A stretch of 64,000 nt of DNA. Source: Flagellimonas olearia (GTDB taxonomy: Bacteria > Bacteroidota > Bacteroidia > Flavobacteriales > Flavobacteriaceae). The position numbers were made by a program, and so were the translations under genes. Each line of letters begins with the position of its first letter. Within the stretch, counting starts at the first letter, position 1. The stretch spans positions 682,001 through 746,000 of the forward strand of contig NZ_WELG01000002.1 in NCBI RefSeq assembly GCF_009184425.1, read 5' to 3'. Positions 1 through 9,067 of the stretch are shown one piece after another. The notes beneath the pieces were generated by a model that saw nothing but the letters and a program-made list of their open reading frames with translations, searched no databases and had not been told where the DNA came from.

Positions 1-150
1 CGCTAAAATAGAATAAGGATTAAGCTGGGCTAACTTTTTGTTGTGAAAGAGTGAATTTATGGCGTGTAGGCGACAAAAATGTGGTTCTTTATCGAAAAGC
101 CCTTTAAATACAAGGGTTTACACGCCCATAAAATAAGCGGGAAGAAAGGC

Positions 151-345
151 TTATGATTTGGATTCGTTTCCTCCTTCCAACTTCTCCTCCTCTTTGGACG
201 CATCCTTAAATTCTTTGATACCACTGCCTAGGCCTCTCATCAGTTCAGGAATCTTTTTGCCTCCAAAAAGCAAAAGAACCACGACCACGATAAGCACAAT
301 TTGCCATGGACCTAGCATACCAAGAAAAATAGTTTGAGCAATCAT
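151..345 (-). CDS. tatA: Sec-independent translocase subunit TatA/E
   Basis: A 64-residue TatA/TatE-type protein, the pore-forming part of the twin-arginine pathway that exports folded proteins across the inner membrane. It has a short periplasmic N-terminus, one membrane helix (about residues 9-26), the [14 protein letters not shown] hinge and amphipathic helix typical of the family, and an acidic, lysine-rich tail. I chose the ATG at 345 (MIAQTIFLG). A longer frame opens 78 bp upstream, but its extra residues do not resemble TatA. It is transcribed away from the M23 peptidase gene. Bases 1-150 downstream contain no gene I can support. Confidence 0.9.
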   Translation of the reverse strand: MIAQTIFLGMLGPWQIVLIVVVVLLLFGGKKIPELMRGLGSGIKEFKDASKEEEKLEGGNESKS

Positions 346-512
346 AATGTCAAAACCTTTAAAGTGAAACGTAAAATTACTAAAAAGAACTGTAAGAGCC
401 ATCGGATTAACGAAAATTAGCAAATGAGGATGATATTGTTAGCATTATAGCAGTTGCAGTATTTTAAAAAGCTTAACATCAAAATTAAAATGGAAGAGTA
501 TCTTTGTTGATT

Positions 513-1382
513 ATGGCTAAGGACAAGAAGAAAAGAAAAGAGATCAAACGAAAGCTACTGCACAAGTATCGCTTGGTCATTCTCAATGAAAGCACCTTTG
601 AGGAAAAAATTTCTTTCAAGCTCAGCAGGCTAAACGTATTTGTTACCGGGATGCTGTTCATCATAGTACTTATAGGCCTTACCACACTAATTATTGCTTT
701 TACCCCCCTTCGCGAGTACATCCCGGGATATTCCTCAACCCGATTGAAGCGGCAGGCCACAGAATTGACTTATAAAACAGATTCTTTGGTGAATGTCCTA
801 AATTATACCAATGGGTATTTAGAAAATGTCCGCAAGGTCCTGCGAGGTGACATTGAGAACAATGAAGCCAACAGGGATTCACTTTTTGAGCAATATAAAT
901 TGGACCCCTCAACAGTGGACTTGACACCCATTCGTCAGGATCTATTGCTTCGGGAAGAAGTAGAGCTGGAAGACAAGTACAATCTTTTTGAGCGAAACAT
1001 GGAAAATGTGGGCACGTTACTTTTTTCCCCATTGAACGGAACGCTTTCGCAGACCTTTGACCCCAAGGCGAAACATTTTGCGGTTGATGTGTTGGGACCC
1101 AAAGACTCACCCATAAAATCCATTGCGGATGGAATTGTTCTCTTTGCGGAGTGGACTTCTGAAACCGGTTATGTGATCATAATAGAACATCAGGATGGAA
1201 TCACGTCAGTCTATAAACACAACAGTTCGTTGAGTAAGTCCCAAGGCGATTTGGTCAAAGCGGGCGAAGTAATCGCAACGATTGGAAATACAGGGGAGCT
1301 GACCACGGGCCCCCACCTACATTTTGAACTTTGGAGAAAGGGCAAGCCTGTAGACCCTTTGAACTATATCGATTTTGATTAA
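513..1382 (+). CDS. M23 (LytM-type) peptidoglycan endopeptidase, membrane anchored
   Basis: A 289-residue M23 metallopeptidase expected to cut peptidoglycan cross-links in the periplasm. A very basic cytoplasmic N-terminus (KDKKKRKEIKRK) precedes one membrane helix at about residues 42-63, then a helical linker, then the LytM domain. Zinc ligands look intact: H-x3-D in HFAVD and H-x-H in GPHLHFELW, with a further conserved His in YKH. I chose ATG 513 (MAKDKK); an in-frame TTG lies 9 bp upstream. The stop at 1380-1382 abuts the next ATG at 1383, so it is probably cotranscribed with the GH3-like gene. Intact ligands suggest an active enzyme, unlike the EnvC-like protein at 48.2 kb. Confidence 0.85.
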   Translation: MAKDKKKRKEIKRKLLHKYRLVILNESTFEEKISFKLSRLNVFVTGMLFIIVLIGLTTLIIAFTPLREYIPGYSSTRLKRQATELTYKTDSLVNVLNYTNGYLENVRKVLRGDIENNEANRDSLFEQYKLDPSTVDLTPIRQDLLLREEVELEDKYNLFERNMENVGTLLFSPLNGTLSQTFDPKAKHFAVDVLGPKDSPIKSIADGIVLFAEWTSETGYVIIIEHQDGITSVYKHNSSLSKSQGDLVKAGEVIATIGNTGELTTGPHLHFELWRKGKPVDPLNYIDFD

Positions 1383-2879
1383 ATGTCCTTAAAAGCATTT
1401 GCCGCAAAACTCTTTGCCAAGCGCATTGTCCGTAAAACTGCAAAATGGGCAAAGCATCCCGTACAAACCCAGAACAAGGTGTTCCAAGAGCTTGTTTCCC
1501 AAGCCGCCCAGACCCAATTTGGTATGGACCACAACTTTGGGACGATTATATCTCATCAAGGTTTTGTAGATAAGGTTCCCGTTCGGGATTACGAAGAACT
1601 GAAACCATATGTCCAAAAAATACTGGATGGTCAAGATGATGTGCTCTGGCCAGGAAAACCCATCTATTTTGCCAAAACTTCGGGAACTACTTCTGGAGCA
1701 AAGTACATCCCCATTACCAAAGGTTCCATCAAGCACCAAGTAGAAGCCTCCCGTAATGCCATATTGAGCTATATCCATGAAACTGGAAAGGCTGATTTTG
1801 TGGATGGAAAAATGATATTTCTCCAAGGAAGTCCCATTTTGGAGGAAAAAAACGGGATCAAACTGGGAAGGCTTTCTGGGATTTCCGCCCATTATGTGCC
1901 CAATTATCTGCAGAAGAACCGTTTGCCCAGTTGGGAAACCAACTGTATGGAGGATTGGGAGGCGAAAGTTGACAAGATTGTTGAGGAGACCGAAAATGAG
2001 AACATGACCGTTATTGCGGGCATTCCGTCTTGGGTACAAATGTATTTTGAAAAACTGAACACCAAGACCGGGAAAAAAGTTGGGGAACTCTTCAAAGCAT
2101 TTCAGTTGTTCATTTATGGCGGGGTAAACTATGAACCCTACCGGGCCAAATTTGAGAATCTAATCGGGAGAAAGGTGGACAGTATTGAGTTGTTTCCAGC
2201 CAGCGAGGGTTTTTTTGCATATCAGGATTCACAAAAAGAAAGGGGTATGCTATTGCTCCTGGATTCTGGAATTTTCTACGAATTTATAAAGGCCGATGAA
2301 TTTTTCTCCGAAAGCCCCAAGCGGTTGACCATAGCCGACGTAGCGTTGGATGTTGATTATGCCATGGTCATTTCCACAAATGCAGGCTTATGGGCCTATA
2401 ACCTTGGGGATACCATTCGGTTTATTTCTAAAGATCCTTACCGTATTATTGTTTCGGGCCGCATTAAGCATTTTATTTCGGCTTTTGGGGAACACGTGAT
2501 TGCCAAGGAGGTGGAAGAGGCCCTTCGGGTGGCCGTTGAACAAACCGATGCCTTGGTAAATGAATTCACGGTGGCGCCCCAAACAGACCCGGAGAACGGT
2601 GAGCTGCCCTATCATGAATGGTTCATAGAGTTTGAAAGGCAACCTTCGGACACCTCAAAATTTTGTAAGGTCATTGAAGAAAGTATGAGGAAGCAGAACA
2701 GTTACTATGACGATCTTATAACGGGTAATATTCTGCAACCGTTAAAAATTGCCCCCGTACAACAGGGAGGTTTTCAGGAGTACATGAAGACCCTTGGTAA
2801 ACTTGGGGGTCAGAACAAAGTACAGCGGCTTTCCAACGACAGAAAAGTGGCCAATGGACTGGAACCCTTCAAAATATAG
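1383..2879 (+). CDS. GH3 auxin-responsive promoter-family acyl-adenylating enzyme
   Basis: A 498-residue protein of the GH3 family, part of the ANL adenylating superfamily. Plant members conjugate amino acids to acyl acids such as auxin; bacterial members are mostly uncharacterised. The ATP-binding signature (TSGTTSGAKYIPIT) is near residues 98-111, a second core motif (FIYGGVNYEPY) near 240-250, and an acceptor-site-like ELFPASEG near 268. A C-terminal lid-like region contains VSGRIKHF. It starts directly after the M23 stop with no gap. Family assignment is firm; the acyl and amine substrates cannot be read from the sequence. Confidence 0.85.
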   Translation: MSLKAFAAKLFAKRIVRKTAKWAKHPVQTQNKVFQELVSQAAQTQFGMDHNFGTIISHQGFVDKVPVRDYEELKPYVQKILDGQDDVLWPGKPIYFAKTSGTTSGAKYIPITKGSIKHQVEASRNAILSYIHETGKADFVDGKMIFLQGSPILEEKNGIKLGRLSGISAHYVPNYLQKNRLPSWETNCMEDWEAKVDKIVEETENENMTVIAGIPSWVQMYFEKLNTKTGKKVGELFKAFQLFIYGGVNYEPYRAKFENLIGRKVDSIELFPASEGFFAYQDSQKERGMLLLLDSGIFYEFIKADEFFSESPKRLTIADVALDVDYAMVISTNAGLWAYNLGDTIRFISKDPYRIIVSGRIKHFISAFGEHVIAKEVEEALRVAVEQTDALVNEFTVAPQTDPENGELPYHEWFIEFERQPSDTSKFCKVIEESMRKQNSYYDDLITGNILQPLKIAPVQQGGFQEYMKTLGKLGGQNKVQRLSNDRKVANGLEPFKI

Positions 2880-2935
2880 ATTCTGGGAAGCATGCAACTT
2901 TCGTAGGAATTCATGTATTTTTACCAGAATTCATT

Positions 2936-4621
2936 ATGGCAACCGAAATAAAACAGACCACTAGGGCCCAGGAGTCCACCAATGCCATTGAGCGATTGTA
3001 CATTACCATGCGACATTTGCTCAATAGGGGATTTTATAAACCTTCTGGGGTTTCGGGCAATGCACTCAGAAGCGCACTTTTACTATTAAGACCAGAAATA
3101 TACGGTACCGTTGCGGAAGATAAAGCGGAGTTGAACGGCCTTATCTATGTTTTGGAACGCTTGCCCAATGGCATCGAGGAATGTAGGTTTATTAACCTTA
3201 CTTCGGACGAGGGGTACTCCAAATCCCATTTAAAACCTATAGTCCCTCCCAAACGGAGAAGAAACTGCTACCGGATTGACGAGGAGCAGATGAACATTGA
3301 GATCACACGGGGCCGTAGCGACATCTATGATATTCTTACCCACCTTACCTTTTTGTTCATTGAATCCGGGAAAATCTGTAAAAGAGTCTTGGTAGATGAA
3401 GGTAACGCCACCATTCGCGATTGGGACAAGCTGAACAGTTTTGTCTTAAGCGAGGAAAAAGGGGATGATGAACGTGAAGTAGCCTTGATCCATGCTGCCA
3501 ATATTTTGGGAAGGACCTTTGATGAGGTTGTGGAGATTCAGAATAAACTGGCCACTCCTGAGAGTCCAGATCAATTCCTCAATGTGATTCATTGGCTGGG
3601 GAAGTTGGCCATAGAGGAAGAAACCACGGGGAACAAGCGAACCATCACGTTTAGCCCTTTACTCAGGGAACGATTGGGACATCATATCCATGGGGAGCGA
3701 TGGGCGGACATGATTAAGCAGACCCTAAAGGACAATAACCTTCTAAATAGACCCCTTCACATCATAAGTGCTAATATGCACAGTGTCATGAATTCCCTTT
3801 TTGCCAAAAAAGCATTGGCAAAGGATTTTCCAAACACCAAATCATTGGAGGTTTTTGAAGCGTTGAGCGCAGCAAAAAACAAAAGCCTTAACAAAAAAGT
3901 GAAGTCGGCCGCCGAGAAAAATGGCATGCTATTTTTGGATGATACCTCTGGAGCGAATATAGACGTACAGATTTTCGACACTGCCAAATTTGGTATGGGC
4001 ACTTGTTGCTATGATTTGCCCGAAGGTATTTTGGAAGAACAAAAACCAGTTATATTTGTGATGGACTATGCCTTTGGCGAGCAGGCGTATGAGACCATTG
4101 ATGAACTGTTAAAACCTTTTGAACAAGGAGATCAAAAATGGTTTTTGAACGTGGATTCGGTTTCCATTATGGGCAAGGCCGGTATTTTGGAAGGGGGCAA
4201 GGGTGATTTGATGATTCCATCGGCACATATTTTTGAAGGAACGGCAGACAACTATCCGTTTCGCAATGAGTTGTGCGCCTCGGATTTTGAAGGAAACGGC
4301 CTAAAAGTTTTGGAGGGAGCCATGGTAACGGTTTTAGGGACATCCCTGCAAAACAAGGATATTCTTCGATTCTTTCATGAATCCACATGGAACGTAATAG
4401 GATTGGAAATGGAAGGGGTGCATTATCAAAAGGCAATCCAATCGGCCTCCCAGATTCGGAAGAGCATAAAAAAGGATGTGAAAGTAAGATATGCGTATTA
4501 TGCTTCGGACAATCCCTTGGAGACAGGGAGCACCTTGGCCTCTGGAGGTTTGGGGACAACAGGGGTAAAACCCACTTATTTGATAACGGACAGGATTTTA
4601 AAACAAATATTCAATTCATAA
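2936..4621 (+). CDS. DUF6909-like protein with a nucleoside-phosphorylase-like C-terminus
   Basis: A 561-residue soluble protein conserved in Bacteroidota, which I recall as the DUF6909 family (name tentative). The N-terminal half is helical and unfamiliar. The C-terminal third (from about residue 340) reads like the purine nucleoside phosphorylase / AMP nucleosidase fold: a glycine-rich GKAGILEGGKGDLMIPSA segment, an LEMEGVHYQKA segment resembling the ribose-binding Met-Glu motif, and a late YYASDNPLE resembling the catalytic-Asp strand. A nucleoside or nucleotide hydrolase role is inference. The 56-bp gap after the GH3-like gene and 1-bp gap before the Wzz-like gene suggest it may be the first gene of the polysaccharide transcription unit. 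Confidence 0.6.
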   Translation: MATEIKQTTRAQESTNAIERLYITMRHLLNRGFYKPSGVSGNALRSALLLLRPEIYGTVAEDKAELNGLIYVLERLPNGIEECRFINLTSDEGYSKSHLKPIVPPKRRRNCYRIDEEQMNIEITRGRSDIYDILTHLTFLFIESGKICKRVLVDEGNATIRDWDKLNSFVLSEEKGDDEREVALIHAANILGRTFDEVVEIQNKLATPESPDQFLNVIHWLGKLAIEEETTGNKRTITFSPLLRERLGHHIHGERWADMIKQTLKDNNLLNRPLHIISANMHSVMNSLFAKKALAKDFPNTKSLEVFEALSAAKNKSLNKKVKSAAEKNGMLFLDDTSGANIDVQIFDTAKFGMGTCCYDLPEGILEEQKPVIFVMDYAFGEQAYETIDELLKPFEQGDQKWFLNVDSVSIMGKAGILEGGKGDLMIPSAHIFEGTADNYPFRNELCASDFEGNGLKVLEGAMVTVLGTSLQNKDILRFFHESTWNVIGLEMEGVHYQKAIQSASQIRKSIKKDVKVRYAYYASDNPLETGSTLASGGLGTTGVKPTYLITDRILKQIFNS

Positions 4622-4622
4622 C

Positions 4623-5624
4623 ATGGCAGACCAACCAGTACATCAAAACACCTCGGATGAGATAGACTTGAGGCAATTGTTTCAACTAGTTGAAAAAGGT
4701 TTCAATAAGCTTGGGACACTCTTTTTACGTCTTTTTCTTTATCTTAAAAAAAATGCCATAGTCCTTTTTGGACTCGTTATTTTGGGGGCAGCCATAGGAT
4801 ATGGTCTAAAGTTTATTTCAACTGAAAAGCTCAAGGTTGATGTCATTGTTCGACCATATCTGCACAGCAAGGACTACTTATATGATGTAGTTTCGGAAAT
4901 TGAGGCCAATATAAAGGTGCAAAATGAAGCTTTTTTCCAAGAATTGGGAATCTCAAGTGAAGATTTAAAAGGGTTTCAAATTTCAATAGAACCGGTTAAA
5001 AAAGATGCTGAGAAAGCTGCTGATGGAGAATTGGAATATCTGGAAGTACTACAAAAGTTTGAAAAAACGGATTTGATATCTGATATTCTGCGGGAAGAAG
5101 TCCTAAATCAGACAGAACTCAACCATAGAATAACGTTTGAGTATAAAAGTGTTGGAGGTGATAAGATTGCCAGAAAATTAATGGATTATATAAATTCCAA
5201 TGAATATTTTAAGGAACTTGTGTTTATCCAAGCTACCAATTCAAAGGAGAGAATCAATAAAAATGAGGTTTTGATTTCTCAGATAGACACCATAATTAAA
5301 AATTACTCTTCAAACCTAAGTAAACAGGAAGGCTCGATTGGTTCAGGTCAGGTCTTGTTTCAGAATGAGGAAAGAGTGAATGTTGCAGCACTTCTTAATT
5401 TAAAGACAGAGTTGATAAAGGACACAGAGGACAGAAAGATTGAACTCTCAGAACTCACCAATCCCATTGGCGTAATAAATTTTGGAACCCCGCATCAGGT
5501 AAGTAAAGCGTTTTTCAGTAAAAAGATAATCCTTATTCCTCTTGTTTTGGTGGCAGGTTTCTTTTTGTTCTCCTTTCTTCTGTACCTTAACAAAAAGGCT
5601 GCCGAAATGGAAGCAGGAGATTAG
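4623..5624 (+). CDS. Wzz/chain-length-determinant-like polysaccharide co-polymerase
   Basis: A 333-residue inner-membrane protein with the two-helix layout of polysaccharide co-polymerases: one segment near residues 41-62, a long mostly helical periplasmic domain, and a second segment near 301-322 before a short basic and acidic tail. Such proteins set polymer length or help export. It has no kinase domain. Sequence conservation with Wzz is weak, so the call rests on topology and position directly before the dTDP-rhamnose genes. It starts 1 bp after the previous stop and ends 13 bp before rfbD, so it is almost certainly cotranscribed with both. Confidence 0.65.
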   Translation: MADQPVHQNTSDEIDLRQLFQLVEKGFNKLGTLFLRLFLYLKKNAIVLFGLVILGAAIGYGLKFISTEKLKVDVIVRPYLHSKDYLYDVVSEIEANIKVQNEAFFQELGISSEDLKGFQISIEPVKKDAEKAADGELEYLEVLQKFEKTDLISDILREEVLNQTELNHRITFEYKSVGGDKIARKLMDYINSNEYFKELVFIQATNSKERINKNEVLISQIDTIIKNYSSNLSKQEGSIGSGQVLFQNEERVNVAALLNLKTELIKDTEDRKIELSELTNPIGVINFGTPHQVSKAFFSKKIILIPLVLVAGFFLFSFLLYLNKKAAEMEAGD

Positions 5625-5637
5625 AGGCCTCAAAAAA

Positions 5638-6414
5638 ATGAAAAAAGTTGTTGTTACTGGTTCAGACGGGCAATTGGGGAGAACGCTCAGGGAATTTGCC
5701 CCAAATTCAAAAAATCTGCTTTTTGATTTTAAGACTTCAGCGGATCTGGACATAACCAATGAGCAACTGGTTTCCGACCTTTTCAAAAATCAAGAATACG
5801 GATACTGTATCAACTGTGCAGCGTATACCAATGTAGAGCAGGCCGAGAAGAACCCGGATGCCGCATATCTGGTAAATTCTGAGGGGATCAAAAATTTGGC
5901 ACTGTCCTGTAAGGCCTATCAGGTGAAATTGATCCATATTTCAACAGATTATGTATTTGATGGCGAGAAGGAAACCCCCTATTCTGTTGAAGATGAACCC
6001 AACCCCATCAATGTGTATGGCAAGTCCAAATTAAAGGGGGAAGAATATATCCGAAAGACTTTACCCAATCATTTCATTGTTAGGACATCTTGGCTTTACA
6101 GCAAAAAGTATGGGCACAATTTTTATCGGACCATTCTACGGAAGGCATTGGAAGGCGATAATCTTCGTGTGACCGATAATCAAAAAGGCTGTCCTACAAA
6201 CACAGAGACGTTGGCCAAATTCATCATAGATGATATTTTAAGAGGAAAGAAGCCGTATGGCACCTATCATTGCACTGATGGTGTGCCCATGACCTGGTAC
6301 GATTTTGCCCAAAAGATATTGAACGAAAATGGGTTGAGTGACAAGGCCAACCTTGTATTGGATAGGAATTATCGTACTTTCGCAAGAAGACCAAAGAACA
6401 GTGTTCTGTCTTAG
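5638..6414 (+). CDS. rfbD: dTDP-4-dehydrorhamnose reductase (short C-terminus)
   Basis: The last enzyme of dTDP-L-rhamnose synthesis, reducing dTDP-4-keto-rhamnose with NAD(P)H. It is a 258-residue extended SDR with the nucleotide-binding GSDGQLG at 8-14, STDYVFDG at 102-109 and the catalytic Y127-x3-K131. ATG 5638 gives the usual MKKVVVTG start; the frame is open further upstream but only through the end of the previous gene. The protein stops at RRPKNSVLS. Family members normally continue about 25-30 residues beyond this RPxxS motif, so the C-terminal helix is missing. The catalytic residues are intact. It precedes rfbB, rfbA and rfbC. Confidence 0.88.
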   Translation: MKKVVVTGSDGQLGRTLREFAPNSKNLLFDFKTSADLDITNEQLVSDLFKNQEYGYCINCAAYTNVEQAEKNPDAAYLVNSEGIKNLALSCKAYQVKLIHISTDYVFDGEKETPYSVEDEPNPINVYGKSKLKGEEYIRKTLPNHFIVRTSWLYSKKYGHNFYRTILRKALEGDNLRVTDNQKGCPTNTETLAKFIIDDILRGKKPYGTYHCTDGVPMTWYDFAQKILNENGLSDKANLVLDRNYRTFARRPKNSVLS

Positions 6415-6473
6415 CCAAAGGTTGGCTCTTGGTGCACTATGGCACCAAAAAGGCTTATGTTAAATACGCTTTA

Positions 6474-7535
6474 ATGAAAAAGTATGCCCAAAAGGACATA
6501 TTGATTACGGGAGGAGCTGGCTTTATTGGGTCTCATGTGGTACGACGGTTTGTTGAAAACTATAAGGAATATCACATCCACAACCTTGATGCCCTGACCT
6601 ATGCCGGCAATCTTGAAAATCTGAGAGATATTGAGGCGGCTCCCAACTACTCTTTTATCAAAGGAGATATTTCCCATACGGATTTTATTAGCCAACTGTT
6701 TTCTCAGAAGAAATTTGACGGGGTGATCCATTTGGCAGCGGAATCGCATGTGGATCGTTCCATAACCGACCCATTGTCGTTCGTAAAAACGAACGTATTG
6801 GGCACGGTAAATCTTTTGAACGCCTCATTGGATTTGGCAAGGAAGAATCCTGATTTTCGGTTTTATCACATCAGCACGGATGAGGTCTATGGCGCTTTGA
6901 GTGATACCGGGCTCTTTACGGAGACCACACCCTATAGCCCAAACTCCCCATATTCGGCATCAAAAGCAAGTTCAGACCATTTTGTGAGGGCCTATGGAGA
7001 AACCTACGGATTGCCTTACGTGATATCCAATTGTTCCAACAACTATGGGCCAAACCACTTTCCAGAGAAACTGATTCCCCTTTTCATCAACAATATCATC
7101 CATAATAAGCCACTACCCATTTATGGCGATGGTAACTATACCCGGGATTGGTTATATGTAAAAGATCATGCGCAGGCCATTGATTTGGTGTTCCATAAGG
7201 GAAAGGTAGGGGAAACGTACAATATTGGCGGGTTTAATGAATGGAAGAACATTGATTTGGCAAAATTACTTTGCCAATTGATGGATGTAAAGCTGAAACG
7301 AGCAGACGGAAGTTCAGAAAAACTCATCACTTTTGTGAAGGACCGTCCGGGCCATGACCTGCGCTATGCGATAGATGCCGCCAAGATCCATGAAGAATTG
7401 GGCTGGGAACCTTCGGTTACTTTTGAGGAAGGACTTGCATTGACCATAGATTGGTACTTGAACAACCAGGAATGGCTGGAGCATGTAACTTCGGGCGATT
7501 ACACAGCATATTATGAAAAACAATATCAACAATAA
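6474..7535 (+). CDS. rfbB: dTDP-glucose 4,6-dehydratase
   Basis: The second step of dTDP-L-rhamnose synthesis: dTDP-glucose is dehydrated to dTDP-4-keto-6-deoxyglucose. The 353-residue protein has the Rossmann GGAGFIG at 13-19, the diagnostic Asp-Glu pair in STDEVYG (134-140), and the Y160-x3-K164 catalytic pair in YSASK. ATG 6474 (MKKYAQKDIL) is chosen; an in-frame GTG 45 bp upstream would add a non-homologous leader. The 59 bp between rfbD and this gene contains no separate gene; a short open stretch there reads in the rfbB frame. Confidence 0.95.
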   Translation: MKKYAQKDILITGGAGFIGSHVVRRFVENYKEYHIHNLDALTYAGNLENLRDIEAAPNYSFIKGDISHTDFISQLFSQKKFDGVIHLAAESHVDRSITDPLSFVKTNVLGTVNLLNASLDLARKNPDFRFYHISTDEVYGALSDTGLFTETTPYSPNSPYSASKASSDHFVRAYGETYGLPYVISNCSNNYGPNHFPEKLIPLFINNIIHNKPLPIYGDGNYTRDWLYVKDHAQAIDLVFHKGKVGETYNIGGFNEWKNIDLAKLLCQLMDVKLKRADGSSEKLITFVKDRPGHDLRYAIDAAKIHEELGWEPSVTFEEGLALTIDWYLNNQEWLEHVTSGDYTAYYEKQYQQ

Positions 7536-7541
7536 GGCAGC

Positions 7542-8414
7542 ATGAAAGGAATTGTTTTGGCTGGCGGAACAGGTACCAGATTGCACCCATTGACCCTTTC
7601 GGTGAGCAAGCAACTGATGCCTATTTATGACAAGCCCATGATTTATTACCCCTTGTCCACCTTACTGTATTCTGGGATAAGGGAGATATTGATCATATCA
7701 ACCCCAAAAGACCTTCCTCTTTTTCAAGAACTGTTGGGGGATGGAAAAAGATATGGTTGTTCCTTTTCCTATGCCGTACAGGAGTCCCCTAACGGATTGG
7801 CAGAGGCATTCATCATTGGCGAGGATTTTATTGGAAAAGACAAGGTGGCCTTGATTCTTGGTGACAATATTTTCTATGGAACGGGGCTTTCAAAATTATT
7901 ACAGTCCAATAACGATCCAGAAGGAGGGATCATCTATGCATACCAAGTAAATGACCCACAACGGTATGGTGTGGTAGAATTTGATGAAGAAGGGAAGGCC
8001 ACAAGTATTGAGGAAAAACCTCAGACCCCTAAATCCAATTATGCGGTTCCGGGCATTTATTTTTTTGACAATGAAGTGGTTTCGATAGCCAGGAACATCA
8101 AGCCCAGTGCCCGAGGCGAACTGGAGATTACCGATGTGAACAAAGAATATCTTAAGCGAGGTAAGCTCCGCGTAAGTATTTTGGACAGGGGTACCGCTTG
8201 GCTGGACACAGGAACCTTTCAGGCCTTGATGCAAGCTTCACAGTTTGTAGAGGTGATTGAGGAGCGTCAAGGCTCTATAATAGGGTCCATTGAAGTTGCG
8301 GCTTATGAAATGGGGTTCATCAACAGAAAACAGTTTGAGGGATTGGCCCAACCCCTGATGAAAAGTGGGTATGGAAAAAGATTGTTGGGCATACTGAACA
8401 AAGAAGGAAGATGA
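7542..8414 (+). CDS. rfbA: Glucose-1-phosphate thymidylyltransferase
   Basis: The first enzyme of dTDP-rhamnose synthesis, joining glucose-1-phosphate and dTTP. The 290-residue length matches RmlA. It opens with the pyrophosphorylase signature [11 protein letters not shown] (8-18), followed by [18 protein letters not shown], and carries the later AWLDTGTF motif. It starts 6 bp after rfbB and overlaps rfbC by 4 bp (ATGA), so translational coupling is likely. The allosteric-type RmlA family is usually feedback-inhibited by dTDP-rhamnose; this is family knowledge, not seen here. Confidence 0.95.
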   Translation: MKGIVLAGGTGTRLHPLTLSVSKQLMPIYDKPMIYYPLSTLLYSGIREILIISTPKDLPLFQELLGDGKRYGCSFSYAVQESPNGLAEAFIIGEDFIGKDKVALILGDNIFYGTGLSKLLQSNNDPEGGIIYAYQVNDPQRYGVVEFDEEGKATSIEEKPQTPKSNYAVPGIYFFDNEVVSIARNIKPSARGELEITDVNKEYLKRGKLRVSILDRGTAWLDTGTFQALMQASQFVEVIEERQGSIIGSIEVAAYEMGFINRKQFEGLAQPLMKSGYGKRLLGILNKEGR

Positions 8415-8956
8415 AGGTAACTGAGACCGAACTTAAGGGATGTTTTATCCTGGAACCCAAAATTTTTAAGGATGAAAGAGGATACTTTTTTGAAAGCTTT
8501 AACCAAAAGGAGTTTTGTAAGGCCATAGGTCAAGAAGTAAACTTTGTACAGGATAACCAATCATTTTCAAAAAAAGGGGTGTTAAGGGGATTGCATTTTC
8601 AAAAAGGGGAGCATGCGCAGGCCAAATTGGTCTCCGTGTGGGAAGGCAAGGTGCAGGATGTGGTGGTAGATATTCGCAAAGGCTCCCCAACTTATGGCCA
8701 GCACATATCCATGGAGTTGAGCAGTGAAAATAAAAGACAACTGTTTGTTCCCAGAGGTTTTGCCCATGGGTTTTTGGTGCTCAGCGAAACCGCCCGTTTT
8801 TTTTATAAATGCGATAATTATTATAACAAAGAGGCAGAGGGAGGCATTAGGTATAATGATGAGGTTTTGGGAATTAATTGGCAATACCCACCTAACCAGG
8901 TTTTCCCCTCGAGCAAGGACTTAGCGCAGCCTTTCTTAAGCTCCTTATTTTTATGA
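8411..8956 (+). CDS. rfbC: dTDP-4-dehydrorhamnose 3,5-epimerase
   Basis: Epimerises dTDP-4-keto-6-deoxyglucose at C3 and C5, between RfbB and RfbD. The 181-residue cupin has the catalytic His in RGLHFQ (H62), the following basic segment, the [10 protein letters not shown] signature (112-121), and the FYKCDNYY stretch with the family tyrosine. It overlaps rfbA by 4 bp. Together the four genes supply activated rhamnose for the polysaccharide made by the downstream genes. Confidence 0.95.
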   Translation: MKVTETELKGCFILEPKIFKDERGYFFESFNQKEFCKAIGQEVNFVQDNQSFSKKGVLRGLHFQKGEHAQAKLVSVWEGKVQDVVVDIRKGSPTYGQHISMELSSENKRQLFVPRGFAHGFLVLSETARFFYKCDNYYNKEAEGGIRYNDEVLGINWQYPPNQVFPSSKDLAQPFLSSLFL

Positions 8957-9067
8957 ACAGTTTTGAGGTCAAACAAGAGATTTTGGGAGGAACCTGAGAG
9001 CTACTTGCGAGCCTAAATCATAATTTTAGGGAAATTAAATTCATTAAGAGCAATAAAAGCTAAGAAG

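Noticed and set aside
79-153. 24-codon frame MWFFIEKPFK at the window edge
   Set aside because: Very short, ends across the tatA stop, and no supporting features. Bases 1-150 may belong to an untranslated region or a gene outside the window.
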